Made by a program: the position numbers and the translations under genes. The notes beneath the pieces are model-generated. The model was not told the DNA's origin, searched no databases, and worked only from the letters and a program-made list of their open reading frames with translations. This document shows, in pieces, positions 33,820 to 40,900 of a stretch of DNA of 40,900 nt. The stretch is from Saprospiraceae bacterium. Lineage in GTDB: Bacteria > Bacteroidota > Bacteroidia > Chitinophagales > Saprospiraceae. The stretch lies in contig JAEUUU010000113.1 of the NCBI GenBank assembly GCA_016787345.1, positions 1 through 40,900 of the forward strand. The letters are read 5' to 3'. Position 1 is the stretch's first letter. Every line of letters begins with the position of its first letter.

Positions 33820-33961
33820 GCGAAACCAGTATTGACCTTTGTAAATTTTGTTAACAAAGCGTTTTTGTCATATCGGCAGCATTAAATTTTCGACCAAAAG
33901 CCTCAAAAACGCGATTTAGCCAATGATTATTTGCTGAAAAGCAAAATAAATACGGGGAGAA

Positions 33962-34027
33962 TAAAAAAAGGCCGGTTCTGCGCTTTGCCGGCGTAAAAAC
34001 GCCAAACAATACACGCTGAACCGGCCT
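33962..34027 (-). terminator. Terminator of gdhA with a nested hairpin
   Basis: AGGCCGGTTC (33969-33978) pairs with GAACCGGCCT (34018-34027). Inside the 39-base loop GGCGT/ACGCC forms a second hairpin around AAAA. On the minus strand the outer stem is followed by seven Ts. It lies about 40 bases after the gdhA stop. Confidence 0.85.
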
Positions 34028-34068
34028 GAAAAAGAGGCACTGCAGACAATCCGTCCGCCAACGGGCCC

Positions 34069-35490
34069 TTACGGGAAGATACCCATGGAGATATAGTCGC
34101 TCGCAATCTTTTTAAGCGAGCAAACGAATGCAGCCGTACGCACGTCGTGAATATCCGGGTGCTGGCGCATGGTTTCGCGGATTTGCTGGTAGGCCGTGAT
34201 CATGGTGTCTTCGAGGCCCGAATTGACCAGTTCGATTTCCGTACCGCCGCGCGTCAGGAAATCGCGTTCGCGATCGCCGACTGTTTTGCCGGTCATTTCT
34301 TCGATTTTGCTCACCAGACCTTCGAACTGGTTGTGGTGGAAGCGGTTTTCGAGGCGACCGAAGCGGTGGTGCGACAGGTTTTTGAGCCATTCGAAGTAGG
34401 AAACCGTCACACCGCCTGCGTTGATATAGAAGTCGGGAATGATGACGATACCTTTTTTCAGCAAAATCGGGTCAGCATCGGCCGAAACGGGGCCGTTGGC
34501 GGCTTCTGCGATGATCTTGGCTTTGATGCGGGCGGCATTTTCAGCCGTAATCTGGTTTTCCAAAGCGGCCGGTACCAGGATGTCGCATTCCAGTTCGAGC
34601 GCTGCCGAGGCGTCGCCGATGTGTTTGGAGCCGGGGTAACCGACGATGGAGCCCGTTTCCTTGCGGAAAGCCAGCAGTTTTTCGATATCGATGCCGTTCG
34701 GATCGTAGATGGAGCCTTCGCGTTCGGCCACGCCGATAATTTTGACGTCGCCTTCCAACTGGCTGATAAGCGCTGTGTTGCTGCCCACGTTGCCCAGGCC
34801 CTGTACAACCATGGTTTTGCCAGCGATGCCGGGTGTAAGACCCAGCTTTTTCATATCGTCGCCGTACGAAACAGCTTCGCGCAGGCCGTAGAATACGCCG
34901 CGACCCGTGGCTTCGGCGCGGCCGCGGATACCGTTTTGGGTAACAGGTTTGCCGGTTACGCAGCCGATGGAGTCGATTTCACCGTGGCGGAATGCCTGAT
35001 AGGTGTCGAGAATCCAGGCCATTTCACGCGGACCGGTGCCGTAGTCGGGCGCGGGCACGTCGATGCCCGGGCCGATGAAGTTTTTCTTGATCAGCTCGGT
35101 GGTGTAGCGGCGAGTGATGTTCTGGAGTTGTTCGACGGTGTAGTTCGAGGGATTGATCTTGATCCCGCCTTTGGCGCCGCCGAACGGAACGTCCACCAGC
35201 GCGCATTTGTAGGTCATCAGGGCGGCGAGGGCCATTACTTCGTCCTGGTCGACGGATTCAGCATAGCGGATGCCGCCTTTCGTCGGCAAACGGTGGTGGC
35301 TGTGTTGTACGCGGTAAGCTTCAATTACTTCGAAGTCGCCATTGACGCGTACGGGAAAACGGATTTGCAAAACGAGATTACAAGCTTTGATCTGCTCCAC
35401 CAGTCCTTTTGGGATATCGGTGTAACTCGCCGCTTTGTCTACGTAGTTTTCTACGCTTTTAAAAAAGCTAATTTTTCCACTCATGGTCAT
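34069..35490 (-). CDS. gdhA: Glutamate dehydrogenase (Glu/Leu/Phe/Val dehydrogenase family)
   Basis: Interconverts glutamate with 2-oxoglutarate and ammonia using NAD(P). The 473-residue frame has [19 protein letters not shown], given in part, with substrate Lys71. [14 protein letters not shown] carries catalytic Lys107. [13 protein letters not shown] and the nucleotide-binding [12 protein letters not shown] are also present. A GDH is more likely than a branched-chain dehydrogenase because of its length and these motifs. The first 22 bases overlap the end of ccmD in another frame, so the genes are translationally linked. In-frame starts at 35490 and 35484 cannot be distinguished. Sharing an operon with cytochrome c maturation genes is unexpected for this enzyme. 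Confidence 0.94.
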   Translation of the reverse strand: MTMSGKISFFKSVENYVDKAASYTDIPKGLVEQIKACNLVLQIRFPVRVNGDFEVIEAYRVQHSHHRLPTKGGIRYAESVDQDEVMALAALMTYKCALVDVPFGGAKGGIKINPSNYTVEQLQNITRRYTTELIKKNFIGPGIDVPAPDYGTGPREMAWILDTYQAFRHGEIDSIGCVTGKPVTQNGIRGRAEATGRGVFYGLREAVSYGDDMKKLGLTPGIAGKTMVVQGLGNVGSNTALISQLEGDVKIIGVAEREGSIYDPNGIDIEKLLAFRKETGSIVGYPGSKHIGDASAALELECDILVPAALENQITAENAARIKAKIIAEAANGPVSADADPILLKKGIVIIPDFYINAGGVTVSYFEWLKNLSHHRFGRLENRFHHNQFEGLVSKIEEMTGKTVGDRERDFLTRGGTEIELVNSGLEDTMITAYQQIRETMRQHPDIHDVRTAAFVCSLKKIASDYISMGIFP

Positions 35491-35704
35491 CCTTAGTTTG
35501 GTGCTCTAATTTGGTTAGTTTACGCTCCAGTCGAACGAGGTACCATACGATACCGAGAAAAATGACGAGGATAACGGCTACCACGACATTTATTTTCCCG
35601 GTTTCGCGCATGAAATCCCGGTTGCCCTGGGCAAATGCTGCCGGCAAAGGTAGCAGGCTCAGCAAAATGATTGCAAAAATTTTTTGCGTTGGAAAAAATT
35701 TCAT
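35468..35704 (-). CDS. ccmD: CcmD-family small haem-export protein
   Basis: A 78-residue protein. The N-terminus looks like a signal peptide ([18 protein letters not shown]). A membrane helix (about residues 38-57, [20 protein letters not shown]) is followed by a charged coil [18 protein letters not shown]. This is the pattern of Bacteroidota CcmD, which holds the CcmABC-CcmE haem handover complex together. Identification relies on the pattern and on its place right after ccsA (64-base gap), as CcmD proteins are short and variable. It overlaps the gdhA start. Confidence 0.82.
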   Translation of the reverse strand: MKFFPTQKIFAIILLSLLPLPAAFAQGNRDFMRETGKINVVVAVILVIFLGIVWYLVRLERKLTKLEHQTKDDHEWKN

Positions 35705-35768
35705 CTTTTAAAACGGGGGAAAAGTTTATTTTTTTGCTAAATTCGGAAAATTTAATTCCCGGGACCGA

Positions 35769-36842
35769 TCAGTCGAGCCCGTGCGAACGATCGTGCAGGC
35801 GCTGGTATCGGATGCGAAGGCTGGCGATCCAGAATCCCAGTAGCGTCCAGCCCAGAATCGAGGGGTAAAACACCGCGCGCATCGTATTGTCGAGGTCTTC
35901 GCTGCCGAACGCAGGGTTGCCGGTCGCGCCCGGATGCAAGCTGGCGAACATGCGCGGCACGATATACAACAGTGGAATCAGCGAAGCAAAGGCAAAGATG
36001 TTGTACACGGCGGCCAGGCGGGCGCCCTTTTCGGGTTCGTCGAACGAGCGGCGCAGAATGAAATAAGCCAGGTAGATCAGCAGGGCCACGGCCGTCATGA
36101 GTTGTTTGATGTCGTTGCTCCAGGGTTTGCCCCAGGCGTAATTGGCCCATACCATACCCGTAAACAGGCCCAAAAAGCCGAACAGCAACCCGGTTTCGGC
36201 ATAGCCGGCCGCTTTGCGGTCGAAGTCGGGGTCGGGCTTGCCGAGGTAACGGATGCTGTACCAAACGGATGCGATAAAAAGAAACATCAGCACAAACCAC
36301 ATGGGCACGTGGTAGTAGGTATTGCGGATGCTTTCGTAGATCACGTTGCGGTAGGGAAAAGAAAAATCTTTGATAACGTGCAGGTTATCGATCGGTTGCA
36401 GGGTCCAGGCCGAGTCGGAAACCATGGACGATACACTTGCGCCGCTTTTCAGAAAAGCGGTATCCTGTATCAGTTTGAGGGCATTTGGCAGCAGCGACAC
36501 GCCATCGGTCGGGTGGTCGACGATGGCGGTCAGCAAGGTCGATTTTTCCCCTTTGGGCAGGTAGGGCGGCAGTTGAAAACTGGCCTCCAGCGTGGTGTCG
36601 TTGAGCACTTTAATGGTTTGTGCGGCCGTGGCGCGCGACGAATCGTATTCCAGCCACACGCGGATTTGCCCCGGTTCGGATTTGGAAAAATAAGAATTGT
36701 AGCCAAAGACCTGTAAAGTAAGCGCCTGGCCGGTCGTGGCAGTTTCCGGGCTTACCCGCACCACGCCGGGTTTGAGCGGTATCAGCAAGCCGATGCTAAG
36801 CGCATAAAGAACAAGGACGACAGAAAGGATTTTCCACCACAT
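35769..36842 (-). CDS. ccsA: CcmC/CcsA-type haem-handling protein with an extra external domain
   Basis: A 357-residue membrane protein for haem delivery in cytochrome c maturation. The tryptophan-rich WWD motif WANYAWGKPWSNDIK (232-246) and the flanking histidines H178 (YYHVPMW) and H303 (SLHPG) match CcmC haem ligands. Six membrane helices follow residue 180. Residues 25-160, between the first helix and this core, are a soluble beta-rich segment (VVRVSPETATTGQALTLQV, in parts) likely facing the periplasm. E. coli CcmC (245 residues) lacks it. Relatives of this length may exist in Bacteroidota. The gene lies between ccmB (119-base gap) and ccmD. Confidence 0.9.
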   Translation of the reverse strand: MWWKILSVVLVLYALSIGLLIPLKPGVVRVSPETATTGQALTLQVFGYNSYFSKSEPGQIRVWLEYDSSRATAAQTIKVLNDTTLEASFQLPPYLPKGEKSTLLTAIVDHPTDGVSLLPNALKLIQDTAFLKSGASVSSMVSDSAWTLQPIDNLHVIKDFSFPYRNVIYESIRNTYYHVPMWFVLMFLFIASVWYSIRYLGKPDPDFDRKAAGYAETGLLFGFLGLFTGMVWANYAWGKPWSNDIKQLMTAVALLIYLAYFILRRSFDEPEKGARLAAVYNIFAFASLIPLLYIVPRMFASLHPGATGNPAFGSEDLDNTMRAVFYPSILGWTLLGFWIASLRIRYQRLHDRSHGLD

Positions 36843-36961
36843 ATTGTTGAGTTGGTAGTTGCAGTTATGGTAACAAGGGGCAGTCGGGGCGACAAATTTC
36901 CGCTTTTTAGGCAGAACAACTATTCTTAGTTTGGCAGCACGTCACCAGTTCACCAGTTTTA

Positions 36962-37627
36962 TCAGTCTTTCCAGATAAAAGGGAACAGCACAAACGTAAG
37001 CGTTACAAGAATGCCGTCGATCGCCAGCAGGTTGATGATATCGCGGTCGTAAGTGGCCAGCGGCGGCATAAGGCCCAGTGCAAATTTGGATAAATTGGTG
37101 AGCGTAAGCAAAATAGGCAATATGACCGGGAAACTGAGGATCGCCATCAAAGTCGCGCTGTTGTTGGCCTTGGCGGCGATGCTCGATATAAACGTGAACG
37201 CGATGGAAAACCCCAGGCTGCCCAACAAGAGGGTAAGCCAAAACAGGCCGGCGTCTTTTACCGGGTTGCCGGCTACCACACTGTACGTAACAAAAGACAA
37301 ACTGCTCAATACCAGGAGCAACAAGGTATTGTAAACGATTTTTGAGAGCAGCAGCATGACCGGCTCTGCCAGCTGGTAGTAGTACAGTTGCCGGGCGCCG
37401 CTTTCCTGCACGAAGCTTTTGACCACCGCGTTGATCGAGGCGAAGAGCACGACCAGCCAAAACAGCACATTCCAGATTTTGGGGCTGATGTCGGCTTTTG
37501 CAGAGGCGATATACACGACGAAAATCATGCTGAACACGTACAGGACGATGCCGCTGATCGCGTAACGTTGCCGAAATTCGAGCAAAAATTCCTTTTGCAG
37601 TAGGATGATGAAATGTCTCCAGTTCAT
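36962..37627 (-). CDS. ccmB: Haem exporter subunit CcmB
   Basis: A 221-residue, six-helix permease of the CcmABCD complex for cytochrome c maturation. It starts with the typical cytosolic helix WRHFIILLQKEFLLEFRQRY, followed by VLFWLVVLFASINAVVKSFV and the ending DGILVTLTFVLFPFIWKD. The start at 37627 gives MNWRHFIILL. The open frame continues 37 codons upstream across the promoter, so it was not used. The ATPase partner ccmA is not next to it and must be elsewhere. accD is divergent. Confidence 0.93.
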   Translation of the reverse strand: MNWRHFIILLQKEFLLEFRQRYAISGIVLYVFSMIFVVYIASAKADISPKIWNVLFWLVVLFASINAVVKSFVQESGARQLYYYQLAEPVMLLLSKIVYNTLLLLVLSSLSFVTYSVVAGNPVKDAGLFWLTLLLGSLGFSIAFTFISSIAAKANNSATLMAILSFPVILPILLTLTNLSKFALGLMPPLATYDRDIINLLAIDGILVTLTFVLFPFIWKD

Positions 37628-37640
37628 AAACAAGTTGCGG

Positions 37641-37648
37641 CAAAGGTA
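37641..37648 (-). promoter_or_regulatory. -7 promoter box of the ccmB-ccsA-ccmD-gdhA operon
   Basis: On the minus strand this reads TACCTTTG, a perfect match, 13 bases before the ATG at 37627, so the leader is only about 7-9 bases. A TTG 15 bases upstream (37666-37664) is closer than usual. Confidence 0.6.
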
Positions 37649-37701
37649 GGGCAGGGTAGCCGGCAAGTATGCGCTTGGAATAAATTTTACAGGTATCGCT
37701 T

Positions 37702-37709
37702 TATCTTTG
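37702..37709 (+). promoter_or_regulatory. -7 promoter box of accD
   Basis: TATCTTTG, a perfect -7 match, 70 bases before the ATG at 37780. No well-spaced -33 TTG is seen; the nearest is 24 bases upstream. Together with the ccmB box it makes a compact divergent promoter region. Confidence 0.55.
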
Positions 37710-37779
37710 CTGCCGGCCTGATTTGCAGGCCAAGCCATGTTCGCCCCATAAACCCTTCATTTTCAATAAACCCAACCGC

Positions 37780-38658
37780 ATGAGCTGGTTCAAACGACTG
37801 AAAGAGGGCGTCTCCACGGCCACCAAATCCAAAAAGGACGTACCCGAAGGCATCTGGTATCAATGCAAAAAATGCAAAGAAACCAGCACGACCAAAGAAC
37901 TCCGCGAGAACAACTACATCTGTCCCAAATGCGATTACCATACCGCGATCGGGTCACGGGAATATTTTGAAATCCTGTTTGACAACCAGGAGTACACCCG
38001 GCTGAACGACGACCTGATCTCCAAAGATTTTCTACAGTTCACCGACCTGAAACCCTACGCCAAACGCCTCGACGAGACCCGCGCAAAAACAGGCCTCAAT
38101 GATGCCCTGGCATCCGCCGAAGGTCTCGTCAATGGCCGCCCCCTGGTCGTAGCCTGCATGGATTTTCGTTTTATCGGCGGCTCGATGGGCTCCGTGGTCG
38201 GCGAAAAAATCTCCCTGGCCATCGACCGCGCGCTCGAAACCGGCGCTCCGCTGCTCGTAATTTCCAAATCCGGCGGCGCACGTATGATGGAAAGTGCTTT
38301 TTCCTTGATGCAAATGGCCAAAACCAGCGCCAAACTGACCCTGTTGGCCAAAGCCGGAATTCCCTACTTCTCGCTGATGACCGACCCGACCACCGGCGGT
38401 GTGACGGCTTCCTTTGCCATGCTCGGCGACCTCAACCTGGCCGAACCGGGCGCCCTGATCGGCTTCGCCGGTCCGCGCGTGATCCGGGAAACCATCAAGC
38501 GCGACCTGCCGGAAGGATTCCAGACCGCCGAGTTTTTGCTCGATAGCGGTTTTGTCGACCTGGTGGTCAATCGCAAGGACCTGAAAGAGACTTTTTCGGA
38601 TTTGCTGGCCTTTTTTAGCGCCTCGGGTAGAATAAAAACACCCTCGAAAATGGCCTGA
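37780..38658 (+). CDS. accD: Acetyl-CoA carboxylase carboxyltransferase subunit beta
   Basis: Makes malonyl-CoA for fatty-acid synthesis together with AccA, AccB and AccC. The 292-residue protein begins MSWFKRLKEGVST and has the zinc ribbon C29-x2-C32-x15-C48-x2-C51 typical of AccD. The carboxyltransferase core follows: GSMGSVVGEKISLAID, VISKSGGARMMESAFSLMQM, DPTTGGVTASFAMLGDL and GFAGPRVIRETIKRDLPEGF. The start at 37780 matches the family; the upstream frame to 37723 is not needed. The segment at 38477-38529 has a near-identical copy at 40593-40645. Confidence 0.97.
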   Translation: MSWFKRLKEGVSTATKSKKDVPEGIWYQCKKCKETSTTKELRENNYICPKCDYHTAIGSREYFEILFDNQEYTRLNDDLISKDFLQFTDLKPYAKRLDETRAKTGLNDALASAEGLVNGRPLVVACMDFRFIGGSMGSVVGEKISLAIDRALETGAPLLVISKSGGARMMESAFSLMQMAKTSAKLTLLAKAGIPYFSLMTDPTTGGVTASFAMLGDLNLAEPGALIGFAGPRVIRETIKRDLPEGFQTAEFLLDSGFVDLVVNRKDLKETFSDLLAFFSASGRIKTPSKMA

Positions 38659-38691
38659 TCGTATTCGCTGCCGGATTCGGGTTGCGGACAA

Positions 38692-38724
38692 AATCAAAGC
38701 ATCCATGAAGCGGAACCTTTGATT
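38692..38724 (+). terminator. Weak candidate terminator of accD
   Basis: AATCAAAG (38692-38699) pairs with CTTTGATT (38717-38724), followed by a T-rich stretch AATTTCTTATTTTC. The stem is AT-rich with a 17-base loop, so it is only a weak candidate. Confidence 0.35.
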
Positions 38725-38791
38725 AATTTCTTATTTTCAAGTAGTTACATTCAATTGGTCGCTTGATGTCTTCGCGTACCATTGATAAATA

Positions 38792-38822
38792 TTTGTATCT
38801 TCCCTTCAATTTCCTACCTTTA
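38792..38822 (+). promoter_or_regulatory. Possible promoter for the hairpin-rich leader and propeller gene
   Basis: TTTG (38792-38795), a 19-base spacer and TACCTTTA (38815-38822), one base from the -7 consensus. A transcript from here would have a leader of nearly 290 bases before the ATG at 39116. A cytosine/adenine-rich stretch with repeated AACCCA-like units follows (38860-38890). Confidence 0.45.
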
Positions 38823-38903
38823 TTATCTGTATTCCGCTGGAACCCCCGAATAATTCATCAAACCAACCCAAACCCAGACCCAAACCAAAATCTCCACTAA
38901 CAA

Positions 38904-39047
38904 GGCGGTAGGTATTCCCGACTGTATACCGGGACGCACAAACATCTCATCGGGCCGATGGACTCCGACAGGTTCAACCTGTTCAGAACAGCGGCGCGTA
39001 CCCTTTGTGTTTTTGCCCCAAAGGGACTCAGATTGCGAAACCCGAGT
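38904..39047 (+). ncRNA. Candidate structured RNA or leader upstream of the propeller gene
   Basis: A GC-richer block inside an AT-rich spacer. It holds consecutive inverted repeats: TCCCG/CGGGA (38916-38920 with 38930-38934); CATC/GATG within CATCGGGCCGATG (38948-38960); ACAGG/CCTGT within ACAGGTTCAACCTGT (38968-38982); CCCTTTG/CAAAGGG (39001-39007 with 39019-39025); and ACTC/GAGT (39026-39029 with 39044-39047). It does not match tmRNA, 6S, SRP, RNase P or any riboswitch I know. It is either part of the long leader of the downstream gene or a separate small RNA. The strand is inferred from the promoter-like sequence upstream. Confidence 0.35.
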
Positions 39048-39082
39048 ATAAGTTGCTGAATTTTAGATTTTTAAATCAAGAC

Positions 39083-39094
39083 TGATTTAAATCA
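39083..39094. repeat. Perfect 12-base palindrome upstream of the propeller gene
   Basis: TGATTTAAATCA, 21 bases before the ATG at 39116. A similar GATTTTTAAATC lies just upstream (39065-39076). It could be a regulator-binding site or a leader hairpin. Confidence 0.5.
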
Positions 39095-39115
39095 CTCACT
39101 TATACTTTCAACTCT

Positions 39116-40525
39116 ATGAAAAATCAATCCAACTTTTTGCTCGCAGTCCTGTGCTGCCTGTTCCTTTTCCTCAACACCCGTCTCGATGCCCAATGGCAGG
39201 TTTTTTCACCGCCTCAGTCGGATACCGTGGGCGCCTACGACGTGCGCATGGCGTACGGCAACGATCAGGTAGTGTGGTGTATAGCCATGAAGTATGACGT
39301 AAGCCCGACAGCGTACGAATGGCTGGAAGCCCCCTCGCTTTATTTCACCAAAACCGACGACGGCGGCGCCACCTGGACGAGCGGCGCCATTCCTATGGGC
39401 GTCGCCCCCTATGCTAGCAACATCTGCCCACTCAGCGGCGATGTAGCCTGGGCCAGCGGCCTCGATGAGGACTTTGTAAGTTATATCCTCAAAACCACCG
39501 ACGGTGGCCTCACTTGGGAGCCTTATCTGGAAAATGCCTTTACCGACCCTTCCGCCTATGTAGATTTTGTTCATTTCTGGGATGAAAACAATGGCATCGT
39601 GGTCGGTGACCCGACGCCTTCTGATACTGAACCAGTGCCTTTTTTTGAAATATACCGTACTACCGACGGCGGCGCAACCTGGGAACGTGTGCCAAGCGCC
39701 AACATTCCGCCGGCTGACGGCGAGTTCGGCGAAGGCGGCAATTACGAGGTACATGGCGACCACGTCTGGTTCAATACTATTTCTATCGTGAACTCACTTT
39801 CACAAAGAATTTACCACTCTGCCGACCGGGGCCAAACCTGGGAAGCGCTGGAAACAGGCAACCAGTTTGCCTTCTGGTCTTTTTCCGACTCCCTGCACGG
39901 CGTCACGGCTTATCGCCCTGTAGCCGGCCAACCCCAGGTTGAGCTCCGCTACACCAGCGATGGCGGCGACACCTGGACGATTCTGCCAACATACAACTCG
40001 CTCAATCCCGCGTCTGATTACATCCTCATCCCGGAATCGCATTATATACTCACTGCACGTCGGGTAAGCAATATTACCGGACCTTTTTATACATATGTAA
40101 GCAAGGATTTGGGTGTTTCGTGGCAACAACTCTCTTCCGGCGAAAACGTTTCCATCTTCGATTTCAGCAGCCCTTCCACTGGCTACGGCGCCGAGTGGCA
40201 ACCCGCCGATCACCCCATGCGGATGTACAAATACGCAGGAGATCCGCTTTCGGGCCTTCTGGCCAACCAACCGCTCAATGCACAGGTATCCGTGTCGCCC
40301 AACCCCACAGCCGATGCGGTATCGGTTAGCATCAGCGCTGAGCATCCCGAGCGGTACACCGTCTTGCTCAACAACGCCAATGGCGATTTGATCCATCGGC
40401 AAAACACGGACAAAACGGTGCAGGCCAGTCTGCGTTTTGAATTGACCGCACTGCCCGCGGGTACTTATACCTTCACGGTCAGCAGTCCGGCCGGGCATCT
40501 GACGAAGACGATTGTGAAGTTGTAG
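39116..40525 (+). CDS. T9SS-secreted six-Asp-box beta-propeller protein
   Basis: A 469-residue exported protein. The signal peptide MKNQSNFLLAVLCCLFLFL ends near LDAQ. Six Asp-box (BNR) turns of the S/T-x-D-x-G-x-T-W form are visible: DDGGATW, TDGGLTW, TDGGATW, ADRGQTW, SDGGDTW and KDLGVSW. This predicts a sialidase- or YCF48-like beta-propeller. No sialidase arginine triad is recognisable, so binding rather than catalysis is more likely. The C-terminal 80 residues are a T9SS type A sorting domain (VSVSPNPTADAVSVSI, LLNNANGDLIH, LPAGTYTFTV, LTKTIVKL). It lies alone between the hairpin-rich spacer and a strong terminator. Confidence 0.9.
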   Translation: MKNQSNFLLAVLCCLFLFLNTRLDAQWQVFSPPQSDTVGAYDVRMAYGNDQVVWCIAMKYDVSPTAYEWLEAPSLYFTKTDDGGATWTSGAIPMGVAPYASNICPLSGDVAWASGLDEDFVSYILKTTDGGLTWEPYLENAFTDPSAYVDFVHFWDENNGIVVGDPTPSDTEPVPFFEIYRTTDGGATWERVPSANIPPADGEFGEGGNYEVHGDHVWFNTISIVNSLSQRIYHSADRGQTWEALETGNQFAFWSFSDSLHGVTAYRPVAGQPQVELRYTSDGGDTWTILPTYNSLNPASDYILIPESHYILTARRVSNITGPFYTYVSKDLGVSWQQLSSGENVSIFDFSSPSTGYGAEWQPADHPMRMYKYAGDPLSGLLANQPLNAQVSVSPNPTADAVSVSISAEHPERYTVLLNNANGDLIHRQNTDKTVQASLRFELTALPAGTYTFTVSSPAGHLTKTIVKL

Positions 40526-40541
40526 ACCTGAAAGCCATATC

Positions 40542-40587
40542 AAAAAAGCCTGTCGGACTGAGACGAAGGTCCGACAGGCTTTTTTTA
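40542..40587 (+). terminator. Terminator of the propeller gene
   Basis: AGCCTGTCGGAC (40547-40558) pairs with GTCCGACAGGCT (40569-40580) over a 10-base loop. A-run before and eight Ts (40580-40587) after. Strong rho-independent form. Confidence 0.92.
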
Positions 40588-40592
40588 ATCAT

Positions 40593-40645
40593 GCGAGATC
40601 CGCGAAACCATCAAGCGCGACCTGCCGGAAGTATTCCAGACCGCC
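40593..40645 (+). pseudogene. 53-base partial copy of accD
   Basis: Matches accD 38477-38529 at 50 of 53 positions without gaps; differences are at accD 38480, 38487 and 38516. In the accD frame it still encodes IRETIKRDLPEVFQTA and then meets TGA directly after the matched part. It is on the same strand as accD, begins 5 bases after the T-run of the propeller-gene terminator, and has no promoter or start of its own. The rest of accD is absent on both sides. Confidence 0.85.
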
Positions 40646-40706
40646 TGACTTATGAGACGGCATCTTTTATTTTAAATAAAAGTCTACCTATTTGGTAGGA
40701 TAATAA

Positions 40707-40900
40707 ATGAATCACATCTTTGCCCTCAGTTCAATAAAGCAGTCAGAATTCTCGATTCAACGTATTCTGCAACGGTGTTGCCGGAAATTGATATGTCTGT
40801 TGCGAAATTCCGTGAGGGCGCCGTTCCTAACTTTTCACCTTGTCCTCGATTCTTTCTCCGGGCTTTTGATTCCGGGTTTTTATGCCCGGAAAGGAATCGG
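40707..40900 (+). CDS. Possible partial reading frame running off the window
   Basis: From ATG 40707 the frame stays open for 64 codons to the edge, beginning MNHIFALSSIKQSEF. Composition (many Leu, Arg and Cys) does not resemble a known family. The promoter-like CATCTTTG at 40715-40722 lies after this ATG, which argues against it. It may be non-coding spacer. Confidence 0.15.
   Translation, partial: MNHIFALSSIKQSEFSIQRILQRCCRKLICLLRNSVRAPFLTFHLVLDSFSGLLIPGFYARKGI

Larger units (their letters stand above)
33744..34068. other. 325-base spacer between lrp and gdhA
   Basis: It holds the lrp promoter near 33789-33819, about 120 bases of AT-rich DNA in which I see nothing, and the gdhA terminator at 33962-34027. 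No credible gene. Confidence 0.7.
40588..40900. other. End spacer with accD fragment, palindromes and a possible gene start
   Basis: After the accD fragment come a 19-base palindrome CTTTTATTT-T-AAATAAAAG (40664-40682), a CTACC/GGTAG hairpin (40684-40698), and TTTG-N20-CATCTTTG (40691-40722), one base from a -7 box. Near the edge TTCCGGG (40870-40876) pairs with CCCGGAA (40885-40891). A frame from ATG 40707 and another from ATG 40793 are open to the window edge, but neither looks convincingly coding. Confidence 0.5.

Noticed and set aside
33744-33857. N-terminal extension of the Lrp/AsnC protein
   Set aside because: The extra codons overlap the TACCTTTG promoter box, and the family begins at the internal Met.
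34147-35496. A 449-codon plus-strand frame opposite gdhA
   Set aside because: Shadow of gdhA, which has all catalytic motifs.
38904-39047. tmRNA, 6S RNA, SRP RNA, RNase P RNA or a known riboswitch at the hairpin-rich spacer
   Set aside because: None of the characteristic conserved sequences of these RNAs is visible, so it is left as an unassigned candidate.
39116-40525. Sialidase enzyme
   Set aside because: The Asp-boxes alone only show a propeller; the arginine triad and other catalytic residues are not recognisable.
38477-40645. The accD direct repeat read as attachment sites of an integrative element
   Set aside because: No integrase or excision gene lies between the copies, and the repeat is internal to accD rather than at its 3' end.
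40591-40698. A 35-codon frame starting MRDPRNHQ across the accD fragment
   Set aside because: It reads the fragment out of the accD frame, is very short, and starts right behind a terminator with no promoter.

Overview
The window looks like a chromosomal segment of a Bacteroidota bacterium, probably of the Saprospiraceae/Lewinellaceae kind. Four points support this: at least ten -7 boxes of the TAnnTTTG type; four secreted proteins ending in type IX secretion (T9SS) type A sorting domains; a 60-residue histone H1-like protein; and Bacteroidota gene neighbours such as lptE-TPR-secG and ccmB-ccsA-ccmD. The phylum is well supported. The family is an inference from the style of the secreted proteins. 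I found no tRNA, rRNA, CRISPR array, integrase, transposase or phage gene.

Layout. 0-6 kb: lysA (minus), an ECF sigma factor with a tiny membrane protein, a GT-C glycosyltransferase fused to TPRs, a methyltransferase, and a zinc-ribbon protein of unknown function. 6-10 kb: a T9SS cargo protein (minus), a pccB-type carboxyltransferase, the histone-like gene (minus) and rdgB. 10-14.3 kb, minus strand: rpsP, an unknown 464-residue protein and a long signal peptidase I. 14.5-20.6 kb, plus strand: a GNAT acetyltransferase with guaA, a methionine aminopeptidase, a lipoprotein, a LigB-type dioxygenase, a Crp/Fnr regulator and an MDR oxidoreductase. 20.6-25.3 kb: lptE-TPR-secG, a GH73-like glucosaminidase (minus), a BadF-type sugar kinase and pfkA. 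25.5-33.1 kb: two T9SS cargo proteins, one of 2129 residues built of PKD-like modules. 33.3-37.6 kb, minus strand: ccmB-ccsA-ccmD-gdhA, then an Lrp/AsnC regulator. 37.8-40.9 kb: accD, a 457-base spacer with a hairpin-rich candidate RNA, a six-Asp-box T9SS propeller protein, and an end spacer carrying a 53-base near-copy of an internal accD segment.

Most genes are housekeeping: amino-acid and nucleotide metabolism, fatty-acid/propionate carboxylation, envelope export and cytochrome c maturation. The accessory part is the T9SS cargo and its spacers. I see no complete undescribed multi-gene system. The most unusual signals are non-coding: the accD-derived fragment followed by palindromes (40.59-40.72 kb), the hairpin-rich spacer at 38.9-39.05 kb, and -7 boxes placed so close to start codons that leaderless mRNAs are likely. 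Several strong hairpin terminators mark transcript ends.
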